Assembly (NCBI GenBank): GCA_017417315.1
Contig: JAFPZK010000078.1
Location: forward strand, 99,712-163,711
Direction: 5' to 3'
Origin: Bacteroidales bacterium
Lineage (GTDB): Bacteria > Bacteroidota > Bacteroidia > Bacteroidales > UBA3824
Length of the DNA stretch: 64,000 bases
This document shows, piece after piece, positions 27,295 through 35,534 of this stretch. Position 1 is the first letter of the stretch. Each line of letters opens with the position of its first letter. The notes under the pieces were generated by a model, which was given only the letters and a program-made list of their open reading frames with translations, made no database searches and was not told the origin of the DNA. Position numbers and translations under genes: made by a program.

Positions 27295-28632
27295 TTACGC
27301 AACACTAAGCATATATATAGGGAGCATAATTGTTTCTTTGTCGCGGCGCAAATCTTTGGTATACACAAGATAACGGTCGCAAACTCGTGATGAATATTTG
27401 ATACAAAATTCATCAATTGAGCGATGTAGGTTGTATCCTTCTGATTTTACCTCTATCGGGCATATTTTTGCACCTCGGGACAGTAAAAAGTCAACTTCGT
27501 AATTATGTTTGTTACCGTCAGGAAAAGTATAATAAAACAGACGGTTGCCGGATGCAACAAGCATTTGCGCAACCAAATTTTCATAAACATATCCCAAATT
27601 GACTGAAAGACTATCATTCAGAAGTTTTGAGTAAATTATATTGTCCGTAAAATCCTTATCCCAAAACGCAAGCGTTACGAACAACCCCGTATCCGCTAAA
27701 AACAATTTGTACGCAGAACGGTTTGTCGTTAAATCCAATCCGACATTTGGGTCGTTGGCATGGTAGCAGACATTTACAGTTTTACTGTCGTTCATCAAAA
27801 AAATCAAATTGTCAATCTGTTCGTTGCGCGTTCTGTCTATGGCAGATGACGGTTGGAAACGGTTCGCATTACCCGACAATTGCGATGGAATTGCCATAAA
27901 TAACGCCATAGCCTTACCTGTCTTGTCAATTTTTTGGAAATCGTTGAGATACAGACGTATAATGGCTCTTTTTACCTTATCAACAGCGGCTAAATCCTTG
28001 GTATCAATATACTTACTGACAGCCTGAGGCATACCGCCAACAAGCATATACAAACGCAAATCGCGCATTAGTTTACGGTTGACAGCATCACCAAAGCCCC
28101 GCTTTTTTTGCCATGCTTCACGAAACAAATCCGTACTGCTTTCATCGCCTAACGCCCACAAAAATTCTTCATAATCCATCGGGTGCAAGGTGATAGTTTC
28201 TTCTTCCGATGGAATTATGATGTTTTCAACGTTTTTGTGAATACTTATGAGCGAACCCGTTTCGATATAGTCATATCTGCCGTCTTCAACCAAAGATTTG
28301 ATAGCCTGACGTGCAACAGGATATTTCTGCACTTCATCAAATATAATTACTGTATTGCGTTCGTAAAGAGTAATACCCTTTAACAATCTCAAACGGTTGA
28401 AAAAAAAATCCATATCAGACAAATCATCGAATAATGCTTTCTCATCTTTTGATGCTTTTGCAAAATCAAAGAGTGCAAAAGATTTGTACTCATTTTTTGC
28501 AAATTGGCGCACGATAGTTGACTTGCCGACACGCCTTGCACCTTCTATCAAAAGTGCAGTTTCTCCATTCGATTCCCGCTTCCATTGAAGCATTTTTTGA
28601 TATGCTTTACGCTTGAATATGTGTTCTGCCAT
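27295..28632 (-). CDS. AAA-type ATPase with DUF4143/nuclease-like C-terminus (copy A)
   Basis: The 445-residue protein has Walker A IEGARRVGKST near residue 30, Walker B VIIFDEVQK, and a C-terminal region with YEVDFLLSRG and PIEVKSEG, the D...ExK arrangement of PD-(D/E)XK nucleases. Members are numerous in Bacteroidales and archaea and their role is unsettled. The gene and its promoter (TATATTTG at 28655-28662) sit between two nearly identical 64-base direct repeats. Those repeats look like the ends of a cassette or a pair of operator arrays. Confidence 0.8.
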   Translation of the reverse strand: MAEHIFKRKAYQKMLQWKRESNGETALLIEGARRVGKSTIVRQFAKNEYKSFALFDFAKASKDEKALFDDLSDMDFFFNRLRLLKGITLYERNTVIIFDEVQKYPVARQAIKSLVEDGRYDYIETGSLISIHKNVENIIIPSEEETITLHPMDYEEFLWALGDESSTDLFREAWQKKRGFGDAVNRKLMRDLRLYMLVGGMPQAVSKYIDTKDLAAVDKVKRAIIRLYLNDFQKIDKTGKAMALFMAIPSQLSGNANRFQPSSAIDRTRNEQIDNLIFLMNDSKTVNVCYHANDPNVGLDLTTNRSAYKLFLADTGLFVTLAFWDKDFTDNIIYSKLLNDSLSVNLGYVYENLVAQMLVASGNRLFYYTFPDGNKHNYEVDFLLSRGAKICPIEVKSEGYNLHRSIDEFCIKYSSRVCDRYLVYTKDLRRDKETIMLPIYMLSVA

Positions 28633-28654
28633 TTTGCGTTTTTTTTATATGCCG

Positions 28655-28662
28655 CAAATATA
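28655..28662 (-). promoter_or_regulatory. -7 box (TATATTTG) of ATPase A
   Basis: This exact match is followed by GCGGC, as in the ATPase C and D promoters. The repeat array begins about 30 bases upstream of it, so the array abuts the -33 region. Confidence 0.65.
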
Positions 28663-28693
28663 CTTATAATCTGCATATTACGCAATTTTTTTC

Positions 28694-28757
28694 TCAAAAA
28701 TGTTACCTCAGCGCAAATTTCAAAACGGCAAAATGTTACCTCAGCGCAAATTTCAAA
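28694..28757. repeat. right 64-base repeat of the AAA cassette (two 33-base units)
   Basis: Units start at 28701 and 28734 (33 bases apart). It matches 27207-27270 at 63 of 64 positions. The stop codon of the neighbouring ATPase B (28753-28755) lies inside this repeat. Confidence 0.9.
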
Positions 28758-30168
28758 ACAAATCTTCTGCAATTATCTGGTTTTGAATCATATTGGAAAA
28801 TTTGTTTTCAACGATTCCGAAAGTCGTAATCATTGTTATGAAAATTGATTTTTTCGTTTTAGTTTCTCCTCTGAAAACTGCCACCTTGTTGCGGATATTG
28901 TCAGCATAGTCGGCAGTGATTACAAATTTTTCCGTCGAAAACTTTATCTCACAAATATTTATGACATTATCGGCTCTGTCGATGACCATATCTATTTGCG
29001 CTCCGCCCGTATTTTTGCGGCTTTTCCATTGATAAACAGAAGTTTGTATGCCGGCAATTTTAAGTTTTTCCAAAATTTGCGCACTGTTTGCAAGACATAC
29101 CCGCTCAAAAGCAAAGCCCGCCCAAGTGTTGAGTTTCGGGGTATTCGCCATTTTTGACCAAACACCGCTGCCTTGATTACTTTTACCTTTCAAAAAGTGA
29201 AGATAAAAAAGCGTGTAAAAGTCGTTCAGTTGATACAGAGCATTTTTGACGGACGATTTAGGCGGACAAACCGTCCGAACAAATCCGCATAACTCCAAAT
29301 CGCTAAGAATCAACGATAAACCGCCGCCGCTGTTTTGATTGGAGGCTGCAATAATTTCGTTTCGGGTAAGACCTTTGGCTTTTGTGGAAAGAATTTCTAT
29401 TATTTTGACATATTTTTCGTGATGATTAAACAACGACGAAAACATAAGTTTGAACTCGTCTTTCAGCGGTGAAACTTCGTCAAAAAACAGATAATCAAAA
29501 TTTTGACTTACGCTAAAACCTTTTTTCAAAAGCGTCCAATAAAACGGTACGCCGCCGAGTGCCATATAATACGAAATGATGTCGTATTTTTCGCACGTGA
29601 TGTTTTTCTGACGGAGAATTTTTTCACAGTCGGAAATCGGCAGCGGCATTACCCTAATACGTCGTGTTACGCGGTTATGAAGTCCGCCTTTGTTGTTAAT
29701 CAGTTTGTTAACAATCCACGAAGTTGCTGAGCCGCAAGCAATTAGCAAAATATCGTTTCTTTTAGCCGCCCAAGAGTTCCAAAAATGTTCAAAGGCTGAC
29801 AAAAAATCGGATTTCGGCGAATCCAACCACGGCATTTCATCAAAGAAAATCACTTTTTTGGAAGTATTTTCCATAGTTTCAATTTCTACGGCGAGTTGAT
29901 TTAGTGCTTTCAGCCAGTTTTCGGAAAGCGGAAAATCTTTCTTAAACTGCCGCGACATCTCGATTTGAAAATTCAACAGTTGATTTTTCATCGTTGAATT
30001 CGCCATTGCAGTCATAGAAAACGTCATACGGTTTTGAAAAACGTTGTCAATAAGAAACGTTTTACCAATTCGCCGCCTGCCGTAAACCGCTGCAAATTCC
30101 GATTTGTCAGACTTATAAAGGTCTTCAAATACCTCTATATATTCGCTCCTTCCTACTAATTTTGCCAT
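28753..30168 (-). CDS. AAA-type ATPase, DUF234/archaeal-ATPase-like (copy B)
   Basis: The 471-residue protein has Walker A YGRRRIGKT near residue 30, Walker B VIFFDEMPWLD, a winged-helix-like middle (KAKGLTRNEIIAASNQNSGGGLSLILSDLELCGFV) and a C-terminal QIDMVIDRADNVINICEIKFS, a D...ExK nuclease-like motif. The family is distinct from copy A but similar in plan. Its last codons run into the repeat that flanks copy A, so insertion of that cassette may have redefined its 3' end. Its own five-half-site array lies upstream at 30210-30324. Confidence 0.8.
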   Translation of the reverse strand: MAKLVGRSEYIEVFEDLYKSDKSEFAAVYGRRRIGKTFLIDNVFQNRMTFSMTAMANSTMKNQLLNFQIEMSRQFKKDFPLSENWLKALNQLAVEIETMENTSKKVIFFDEMPWLDSPKSDFLSAFEHFWNSWAAKRNDILLIACGSATSWIVNKLINNKGGLHNRVTRRIRVMPLPISDCEKILRQKNITCEKYDIISYYMALGGVPFYWTLLKKGFSVSQNFDYLFFDEVSPLKDEFKLMFSSLFNHHEKYVKIIEILSTKAKGLTRNEIIAASNQNSGGGLSLILSDLELCGFVRTVCPPKSSVKNALYQLNDFYTLFYLHFLKGKSNQGSGVWSKMANTPKLNTWAGFAFERVCLANSAQILEKLKIAGIQTSVYQWKSRKNTGGAQIDMVIDRADNVINICEIKFSTEKFVITADYADNIRNKVAVFRGETKTKKSIFITMITTFGIVENKFSNMIQNQIIAEDLF

Positions 30169-30209
30169 AACAAAAGATTTTTTATGGCGCGAAGATAAAG
30201 AAAATTTTT

Positions 30210-30324
30210 CAGATTTGGCGAGTTTTATATGTTAAAATCCGCCAAATCTGAAAAATTTTATCAGATTTGGCGAGTTTTATATATCAAAATCCGCCAAATC
30301 TGTAATTTTTTATCAGATTTGGCG
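30210..30324. repeat. alternating inverted-repeat array upstream of ATPase B
   Basis: Five copies of an 11-base half-site alternate in direction: CAGATTTGGCG at 30210, 30262 and 30314, and its complement at 30240 and 30292. The period is exactly 52 bases. The array begins 13 bases upstream of a TATCTTCG box (30190-30197), so the first half-sites cover the -33 region of ATPase B. Confidence 0.9.
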
Positions 30325-30333
30325 AGTTATAAA

Positions 30334-30373
30334 TTTTAAGGCTGACAAGTTTTTGTACTCATCAGCCTTAAAA
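30334..30373 (-). terminator. hairpin downstream of the small membrane protein pseudogene
   Basis: A perfect 12 bp stem (TTTTAAGGCTGA with TCAGCCTTAAAA) and a 16-base loop lie 13 bases beyond the stop of the minus-strand 30386-30555 frame. It lacks a strong T run on the minus strand, so termination is likely but not certain. Confidence 0.5.
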
Positions 30374-30385
30374 TTCTTTTGCTGT

Positions 30386-30555
30386 TTAAACCCCTTTAAA
30401 CAAACATGCGATTGCTAAAACCGCAAATCCCGCCGCCAAAAGCCAAAACGCATAAGGCGAAACGTAGGGAATTGAAACAAGTTTACCAAGGATGCCAAGT
30501 ACGCCTAAGCCTACCGCAACACCCATACTGAATTTTTAGGTGCTGATAATTTCAT
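30386..30555 (-). pseudogene. small membrane protein with a one-base deletion
   Basis: Translation from the ATG at 30555 gives MKLSAPKNSVWVLR then stop. One frame over, the sequence continues as AVGLGVLGILGKLVSIPYVS and PYAFWLLAAGFAVLAIACLF. Together they match a conserved Bacteroidota small protein of about 56 residues with two hydrophobic segments. The span is 170 bases, one short of a multiple of three, consistent with loss of one base near 30522 in a GTGGTT context. A real mutation or an assembly error are both possible. If translation starts at 30526, a 46-residue protein survives. Confidence 0.65.
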
Positions 30556-30658
30556 AATATTAATTAATTTAGTTTAAAAAAATAATAGTTAAAACTTTGT
30601 AAACGCAAATAAAACAAAAAATTTGAACAAAAACGAATAATTTTTTTGTTTTTTTTCA

Positions 30659-30666
30659 TAATTTTG
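30659..30666 (+). promoter_or_regulatory. -7 box (TAATTTTG) of rimO
   Basis: This exact TAnnTTTG match lies 22 bases before the rimO ATG. No clear -33 element is seen at the usual spacing. Confidence 0.5.
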
Positions 30667-30688
30667 CCCAAAATTTTCTCGATAAAAA

Positions 30689-31981
30689 ATGACACGTAAA
30701 ACCATTGCGATAATTACCCTCGGTTGCAGCAAAAACCTTGTGGATTCCGAAGACCTTGCAACAAGGCTTTTTAATAATTATAACGTTCAGTACGACAATG
30801 CAGAAAACGCTGACATTGTGATAATTAACACTTGCGGCTTTATTCTTGACGCTCAGCAGGAAAGTATTGACGAAATACTTTTTTACGCCAAAGAAAAAAC
30901 CGAAGGAAAAATCTCTAAACTCTTTGTATTCGGTTGTTTGTCAGAACGTTACAAAAAAGACTTGGAAAAAGAAATTCCTGAATGTGATGAGTTTTTCGGC
31001 GTTAATTCTTTGGAAGAAATACTCGACAAATTAGAAAGCAACACACTCGTAAAAGATATTGCCCGCATAATTTCAACGCCGAAACATACCGCTTACATAA
31101 AAGTTGCCGAAGGTTGTAACAGAATGTGCGCTTTTTGCGTAATTCCTTATATCAGAGGACGTTACGTGTCAAGAAAAATCGAAGACATCGTTTCGGAGGT
31201 AAAAAAACTCGCTGAAAACGGCACAAAAGAATTTAACCTCATCGCCCAAGATTTAAGTTATTACGGAAAAGACCTTTACGACAAATACGCACTGCCCGAT
31301 TTGTTGAAACAACTTATTGAAATTGAAGGCGTTAAATGGATTCGTCTGCATTACACTTATCCTAATAATTTCCCGTTGGAAGTTCTTGAATTGATGAAAC
31401 AAAGCGACAAAATCTGCCGCTATTTAGACATTCCTATTCAACACGTTTCTGACAAGATTTTAACGAAGATGAAACGCGGACATTCAAAAGACGAAACAGT
31501 TGCGCTGATAAAAAAATTTCGCTCTGAAATTCCTGATATTGCGCTCAGAACCACGCTGTTAGTAGGTTTTCCGGGCGAAACGGACAAAGACTTTCAAGAA
31601 CTCGAAGAGTTTGTAAAAGAGGCTGAATTTGACCGTCTCGGAGTGTTTCAATATTCGCCCGAAGAGGGAACTTTTTCCGAGAAAAACTACCGCGACAACG
31701 TGTCAAAAAAGAAAAAACAGGAACGCGCCGACAGAATTATGCAAATTCAGCAAAAAATATCGTTGGACTTAAATGTCAAAAAAATCGGAAAAATTTTTGA
31801 GGTTTTAATTGACAGACAAGAAGGCGAATATTTTATCGGACGAACTCAATACGATTCGCCGGAGGTGGATTGCGAAGTTTTAATAAAAATTTCTGATGCA
31901 CAAGAAATAAAAATCGGAAATTTTTATAAGGTGCAAATCACTGATGCTGAGGAATTTGACCTATACGGAAAACCGTGTTAA
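30689..31981 (+). CDS. rimO: ribosomal protein S12 methylthiotransferase
   Basis: The 430-residue enzyme adds a methylthio group to an Asp of ribosomal protein S12, using two 4Fe-4S clusters. It has the N-terminal MTTase domain (TLGCSKNLVDSE, NTCGF, FGCLSERY), the radical-SAM motif GCNRMCAFCVIPYIRGRYVSR, and a C-terminal TRAM domain (about 365-430). GCSKNLVDSE and FNLIAQDLSYYG separate it from MiaB. It is monocistronic, with its own promoter box. Confidence 0.95.
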   Translation: MTRKTIAIITLGCSKNLVDSEDLATRLFNNYNVQYDNAENADIVIINTCGFILDAQQESIDEILFYAKEKTEGKISKLFVFGCLSERYKKDLEKEIPECDEFFGVNSLEEILDKLESNTLVKDIARIISTPKHTAYIKVAEGCNRMCAFCVIPYIRGRYVSRKIEDIVSEVKKLAENGTKEFNLIAQDLSYYGKDLYDKYALPDLLKQLIEIEGVKWIRLHYTYPNNFPLEVLELMKQSDKICRYLDIPIQHVSDKILTKMKRGHSKDETVALIKKFRSEIPDIALRTTLLVGFPGETDKDFQELEEFVKEAEFDRLGVFQYSPEEGTFSEKNYRDNVSKKKKQERADRIMQIQQKISLDLNVKKIGKIFEVLIDRQEGEYFIGRTQYDSPEVDCEVLIKISDAQEIKIGNFYKVQITDAEEFDLYGKPC

Positions 31982-32039
31982 CAAAAAATTAACAAAAAAA
32001 TGAACAAAATGAATGAATGGTTATCAAAAAAAAAATACT

Positions 32040-32047
32040 TAAATTTG
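32040..32047 (+). promoter_or_regulatory. -7 box (TAAATTTG) in the rimO-galM gap
   Basis: This exact match is on the plus strand but no plus-strand protein gene follows. It supports the candidate small RNA below. Confidence 0.4.
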
Positions 32048-32052
32048 CAACG

Positions 32053-32251
32053 CAATTAAAAAGATAAAGACAACTCGATAACCATAAATCATACAATTAA
32101 AGATTTTTTTTATTGTTTTATTTGTTTTTATTTTTAAGCATTAAGTATTTTTCATTTGCAAGTCTTTTTATGATCAGAAAATGTCAGTAATGACGTTTTT
32201 TGAAAAAGGAAATGGCATTGTCGTGATGACAACGCCATTTTTATTTTTTTT
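32053..32251 (+). ncRNA. candidate small RNA between rimO and galM
   Basis: The unit runs from the -7 box at 32040-32047 to an intrinsic terminator: hairpin 32210-32240 with 11-base arms and one mismatch, then a T-rich run. That would give about 195 nt. No good reading frame is present. The hairpin could instead be the shared terminator of rimO and galM, in which case there is no separate RNA. Confidence 0.3.
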
Positions 32252-33308
32252 AGAGAGCAGGAAAACATTCACTGTCGTTTTGAGATTCGGTTTCAAACTT
32301 AAACACCGTTTTTTGTGAATAAATTTTACCTGGTCTCAATATCGTATCAGGAAAATCTTTCTTATTCGGCGAATCGGGGAAAAACTGCGTTTCAAGACAA
32401 AATGCACTCTGCCGCGAAACTTTTTTACCAGTTTTGGTCTCCAAAGTAGAGTCAAGCCAATTGCCGGTATAAAACTGAACGCCCGGATAATCAGTAAACA
32501 CTTTCAAAATTCTTCCGCTTTCCGGGTCTTCAACCTCAGCTGCAAGTATCATCGAACCGTCATTCTTAACGTTCAAAACAAAATTGTGGTCGTAATAAAA
32601 ATCTTTTATAGTTTTTAAGCGGCGGAATTTTCTGAAATCAAAATCCGTTCCTTCAACGTTTTTTATAACGCCGGTCGGAATGCAATCGTCAGTTACCTCA
32701 GTTATTGCATCTGCATTAATCATAACGGCGTATTTCGAAATGTCAGTACTTTTGAAATCACCGCTCAAATTAAAATATGCGTGCTGAGTAAGGTTAACGG
32801 GTGTCGCCTTGTCGGTTACGGCTTTATAAATCATTTCCAAAGCATTCTCCGAGGTAACTTTGTAGGTTATCGAAGCCGTCAAATTGCCCGGAAAATTTTC
32901 CTCTCCGTCAGGACTTTGATACTCAAAAGTGATTTCGGGTTCGTCAGAATCTTTGATGTCTTTAACCGTCCAATTCTTAACGTTAAAACCCTCAGGACCG
33001 CCGTGAAGTGAATTTTTTCCGTCGTTAGGATTAAGCAAATATTCTTTGCCGTCAAGCGTGAATTTTGCGCCTCCGATTCTGTTTGCATAACGTCCCGGAA
33101 CAACATTGATGTAAGAAGAGTTTTTAACCCATTCGTCATAGTTTTTTAATTCTACTACAACGTTTTCAATCTTACCGTTTTTGTCGGGAACATTAATGGA
33201 AGTGATTGTTGCGCCTCTTTCGATAAAAGAAGCCGTCATACCCTGAGCATTACCCAAGGTATAAATTTTAACGCCTTTGGCAGCGTCATAAATTTCTGTC
33301 TTTATCAT
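32250..33308 (-). CDS. galM: galactose mutarotase (aldose 1-epimerase)
   Basis: The 352-residue cytoplasmic enzyme interconverts alpha and beta anomers of aldoses, chiefly galactose. The motifs are GRYANRIGGAKF, NDGKNSLHGGPEGFNVKNW with the catalytic His, NLTQHAYFNLSG, and the C-terminal CLETQFFPDSPNK with the catalytic Glu. The length is normal. The start at 33308 was chosen over an upstream in-frame ATG at 33377, which lies within the leader hairpin described below. Confidence 0.93.
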   Translation of the reverse strand: MIKTEIYDAAKGVKIYTLGNAQGMTASFIERGATITSINVPDKNGKIENVVVELKNYDEWVKNSSYINVVPGRYANRIGGAKFTLDGKEYLLNPNDGKNSLHGGPEGFNVKNWTVKDIKDSDEPEITFEYQSPDGEENFPGNLTASITYKVTSENALEMIYKAVTDKATPVNLTQHAYFNLSGDFKSTDISKYAVMINADAITEVTDDCIPTGVIKNVEGTDFDFRKFRRLKTIKDFYYDHNFVLNVKNDGSMILAAEVEDPESGRILKVFTDYPGVQFYTGNWLDSTLETKTGKKVSRQSAFCLETQFFPDSPNKKDFPDTILRPGKIYSQKTVFKFETESQNDSECFPAL

Positions 33309-33348
33309 TATGTGTAAAATTTTATTTTCACTATTCGTTAAAATATCT

Positions 33349-33384
33349 CGCCGGAGAATCACCATTTCTTGATTCATACCGGCG
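33349..33384 (-). promoter_or_regulatory. hairpin in the galM leader
   Basis: Two nested stems (33349-33354/33379-33384 and 33356-33361/33370-33375, 6 bp each) lie between a promoter box (33448-33455) and the galM start. It could be an RNA stability or regulatory element. No T run follows, so it is not a terminator. Confidence 0.4.
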
Positions 33385-33447
33385 GGATAAAAAGTAATAA
33401 CTAAAAATAAAAAAAATATGAAAAAACGAAAGTCTTAATCTTCGCGA

Positions 33448-33455
33448 CAAATGTA
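33448..33455 (-). promoter_or_regulatory. -7 box (TACATTTG) of galM
   Basis: This exact TAnnTTTG match is on the minus strand, about 140 bases before the galM ATG. Confidence 0.5.
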
Positions 33456-33514
33456 AAAAAGATTTTCCATACTTTAAAATAAAATTAAAGTTTTAACATT
33501 ACTTTAACATATTT

Positions 33515-34954
33515 TTAATGTTTTTTAAAGTTTGGTTTACAAATCATAGCCGCTTTCGTGATTTCCGGCTTTCCGAAAGTACCTAACGATGAACCAAAAC
33601 AATCAAAAACAACTTCCGCTGAGGCTTTTTTGGCAACCGTTTTGCCGGTAATGAGCGAAACCGCTTGACTAAACAACGGCTCTTCAAGAGTGCCTAATTC
33701 TCTATACGTATCTTTTACAACATACTGAGGTTGAAAGCCTTTCGCAAATTTCATTTCGCCCAAAGAGTTTTTGCAACAAGCGATTGACACGTATGCAGCC
33801 CATTCGCTGTACGGCGTTCCGTTGTCGTCAACACCTTCATCTTCATCGTCATTAATCAAAACGTTTGAAGTAAATTTGCCGTAAGAATTTTTTTCACCAA
33901 TTATAACGATATTCATATAAGGCGACAAACCCGAAATCAACTCCTCACTCGCACTTGCCGTAGAGCCGGAAATCAAAACGTAAAGCGTTGAAAGATTGAG
34001 TTTCGGCGAAATAGGAACAAAATATTCCTTGTTGAAATCAGGATCTTCTTCCTCTAAAAATTTAGAAACCAAACTGTTATATTCAGTCCTGATAAACACG
34101 TTACCTTCGTTGCCGTCAGGAACAAGCATCGAAGCCAAAGTGTCAAGCGTAGTAACATAACCGCCGCCGTTAAGCCTTAAATCCAGAACCAAATCCGTAA
34201 TCTGAGCGGCTTGAAGTTTTTCAACGGCATTCATAATAGTTTTGGTGTCCTGAGTAAAACTGTCATAAAGAAAATATCCGATAATCTTGCCGTCAACGAG
34301 AAAGGTTTTAACCTTCAAAACAGGGTCGATTTTCATGTCAATTTTCGTTACCGCCTCGGTTGTTTTTTCCTCAGAATTTTCCCATTCGATTTTTGTCTCG
34401 CCGTCAACAGTTGTCGGAGAAATCGTCTTATACGTATAAGTGCAAACCGTCTCGTTAAGAAGCGTGCCGTAATTAGAAGCAGTAAGTTTTGTGCCGTTAA
34501 CTGCCGTGATAACATCACCTCTTTTCAGACCCGCTTTTTCTGCCGGCGAACCAGAATAAACGTAAGTTAAGGCAGCAACTATATTATCGGAAGTTTTGTC
34601 GGCATAATACAAAGCATAATTTGTTCCGTCAGTTTTATAATCGTTGTCAAAATACTTAGTGGTTTCGGTATAATTATCCAAAACGTCAGAAAATCTGTCA
34701 GTTTCTTCTCTGAAACTTTCTAATACATCGTATGGCGTATCAAAATTTTCAAAATTAATTCTCGAAGGTACATTATTCGACCAATAATAATAAGCACCGA
34801 AAGTTTGGTAAACAAAGTTATGAACGGTATAATCCTTACCGTCAAAGCCACGGTAATTTTCCTGTCCTGAGTCCTTGACGTCATTCTCGTCCTTATGACA
34901 GGCGGTAAAAGTAAAAACCGCCGCCGACAACATAAAATAAAATATTTTTTTCAT
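33515..34954 (-). CDS. S41-family (C-terminal processing) protease lipoprotein
   Basis: The 479-residue protein has a lipoprotein signal with lipobox FTFTAC. A PDZ domain is visible (VYSGSPAEKAGLKRGDVITAVNG). The S41 catalytic core follows: DLRLNGGG, the Ser in SGSTASASEELISGL and the Lys in IGEKNSYGKFTSN. S41 enzymes cut proteins with a Ser/Lys pair. This one should sit at the outer or inner membrane facing the periplasm. The start at 34954 (MKKIFYF) is preferred over 34963. A TAATTTTG box is at 34988-34995. Confidence 0.9.
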   Translation of the reverse strand: MKKIFYFMLSAAVFTFTACHKDENDVKDSGQENYRGFDGKDYTVHNFVYQTFGAYYYWSNNVPSRINFENFDTPYDVLESFREETDRFSDVLDNYTETTKYFDNDYKTDGTNYALYYADKTSDNIVAALTYVYSGSPAEKAGLKRGDVITAVNGTKLTASNYGTLLNETVCTYTYKTISPTTVDGETKIEWENSEEKTTEAVTKIDMKIDPVLKVKTFLVDGKIIGYFLYDSFTQDTKTIMNAVEKLQAAQITDLVLDLRLNGGGYVTTLDTLASMLVPDGNEGNVFIRTEYNSLVSKFLEEEDPDFNKEYFVPISPKLNLSTLYVLISGSTASASEELISGLSPYMNIVIIGEKNSYGKFTSNVLINDDEDEGVDDNGTPYSEWAAYVSIACCKNSLGEMKFAKGFQPQYVVKDTYRELGTLEEPLFSQAVSLITGKTVAKKASAEVVFDCFGSSLGTFGKPEITKAAMICKPNFKKH

Positions 34955-35126
34955 CTGATACATTGTTTAATGTTTAAAAAACTGCTGCAAAATTAATATT
35001 TTCCAAGGATAAATAATGTTAATATAAATCAAAAAGTATTTTTTGTAACAGACAGCGGCTCTAACTATGCGAAAATCAAGGCGAAAAAAATATTTTCAAA
35101 AAAAACTAAAAAAAAACACTAAAAAA

Positions 35127-35158
35127 TTTGGTCAAATCCAAAATCTGCCGTACCTTTG
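35127..35158 (+). promoter_or_regulatory. promoter TTTG-N20-TACCTTTG of the tRNA cluster
   Basis: The -33 is at 35127-35130 and the -7 at 35151-35158, spacing 20. Transcription should start just before the first tRNA. Confidence 0.75.
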
Positions 35159-35181
35159 CACCGCAATCAGCAAAAGAAACT

Positions 35182-35254
35182 GCGGGAGTAGCTCAGTTGG
35201 TAGAGCGCAACCTTGCCAAGGTTGAGGTCGCGAGTTCGAGCCTCGTCTCCCGCT
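35182..35254 (+). tRNA. tRNA-Gly (GCC)
   Basis: 73 nt; acceptor stem GCGGGAG/CTCCCGC, D arm GCTCAGTTGGTAGAGC, anticodon stem CAACC/GGTTG with loop TTGCCAA (anticodon 35215-35217) and T arm GTTCGAGCC. CCA is not encoded. It is identical to the third tRNA in the cluster. Confidence 0.97.
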
Positions 35255-35282
35255 CTCGCTAATAATAATGTTCTTTAAGGGA

Positions 35283-35368
35283 GCCCGGGTGGCGGAATTG
35301 GTAGACGCGCAGGACTTAAAATCCTGTGGACAGAAATGTTCGTACCGGTTCGATGCCGGTCTCGGGTA
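35283..35368 (+). tRNA. tRNA-Leu (UAA)
   Basis: 86 nt class II tRNA with a long variable arm; acceptor GCCCGGG/CTCGGGT with G-U pairs, anticodon stem CAGGA/TCCTG with loop CTTAAAA (anticodon TAA at 35317-35319) and T arm GGTTCGATGCC. CCA is not encoded. Confidence 0.96.
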
Positions 35369-35406
35369 CAAATATTAAAAAAAGCATTTGTATTCATAAC
35401 AACAAT

Positions 35407-35479
35407 GCGGGAGTAGCTCAGTTGGTAGAGCGCAACCTTGCCAAGGTTGAGGTCGCGAGTTCGAGCCTCGTCTCCCGCT
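35407..35479 (+). tRNA. tRNA-Gly (GCC), second copy
   Basis: 73 nt, identical base for base to the copy at 35182-35254. The tRNA-Leu between them is bracketed by this direct repeat. Confidence 0.97.
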
Positions 35480-35481
35480 CT

Positions 35482-35522
35482 AAAAAAAGGGAAATTTTTC
35501 ATAGAAAAATTTCCCTTTTTTA
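35482..35522. terminator. bidirectional terminator of the tRNA cluster and thiD
   Basis: A long stem (GGGAAATTTTTC with GAAAAATTTCCC, loop ATA) is flanked by A and T runs on both sides. It ends the tRNA transcript and the minus-strand thi operon. Confidence 0.85.
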
Positions 35523-35534
35523 TTTTTTTTCATT

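Noticed and set aside
27207..28757. The repeats flanking ATPase A as a CRISPR array
   Set aside because: Each side has only two 33-base units with no spacers of different sequence, and no cas genes are near.
30210..30324. The alternating CAGATTTGGCG repeats as CRISPR
   Set aside because: Spacers are nearly identical between units and half-sites alternate in direction, unlike CRISPR.
35132..35502. Frames across the tRNA cluster (e.g. minus-strand 35275-35502)
   Set aside because: They are translations of tRNA genes; the cloverleaf features are clear on the plus strand.
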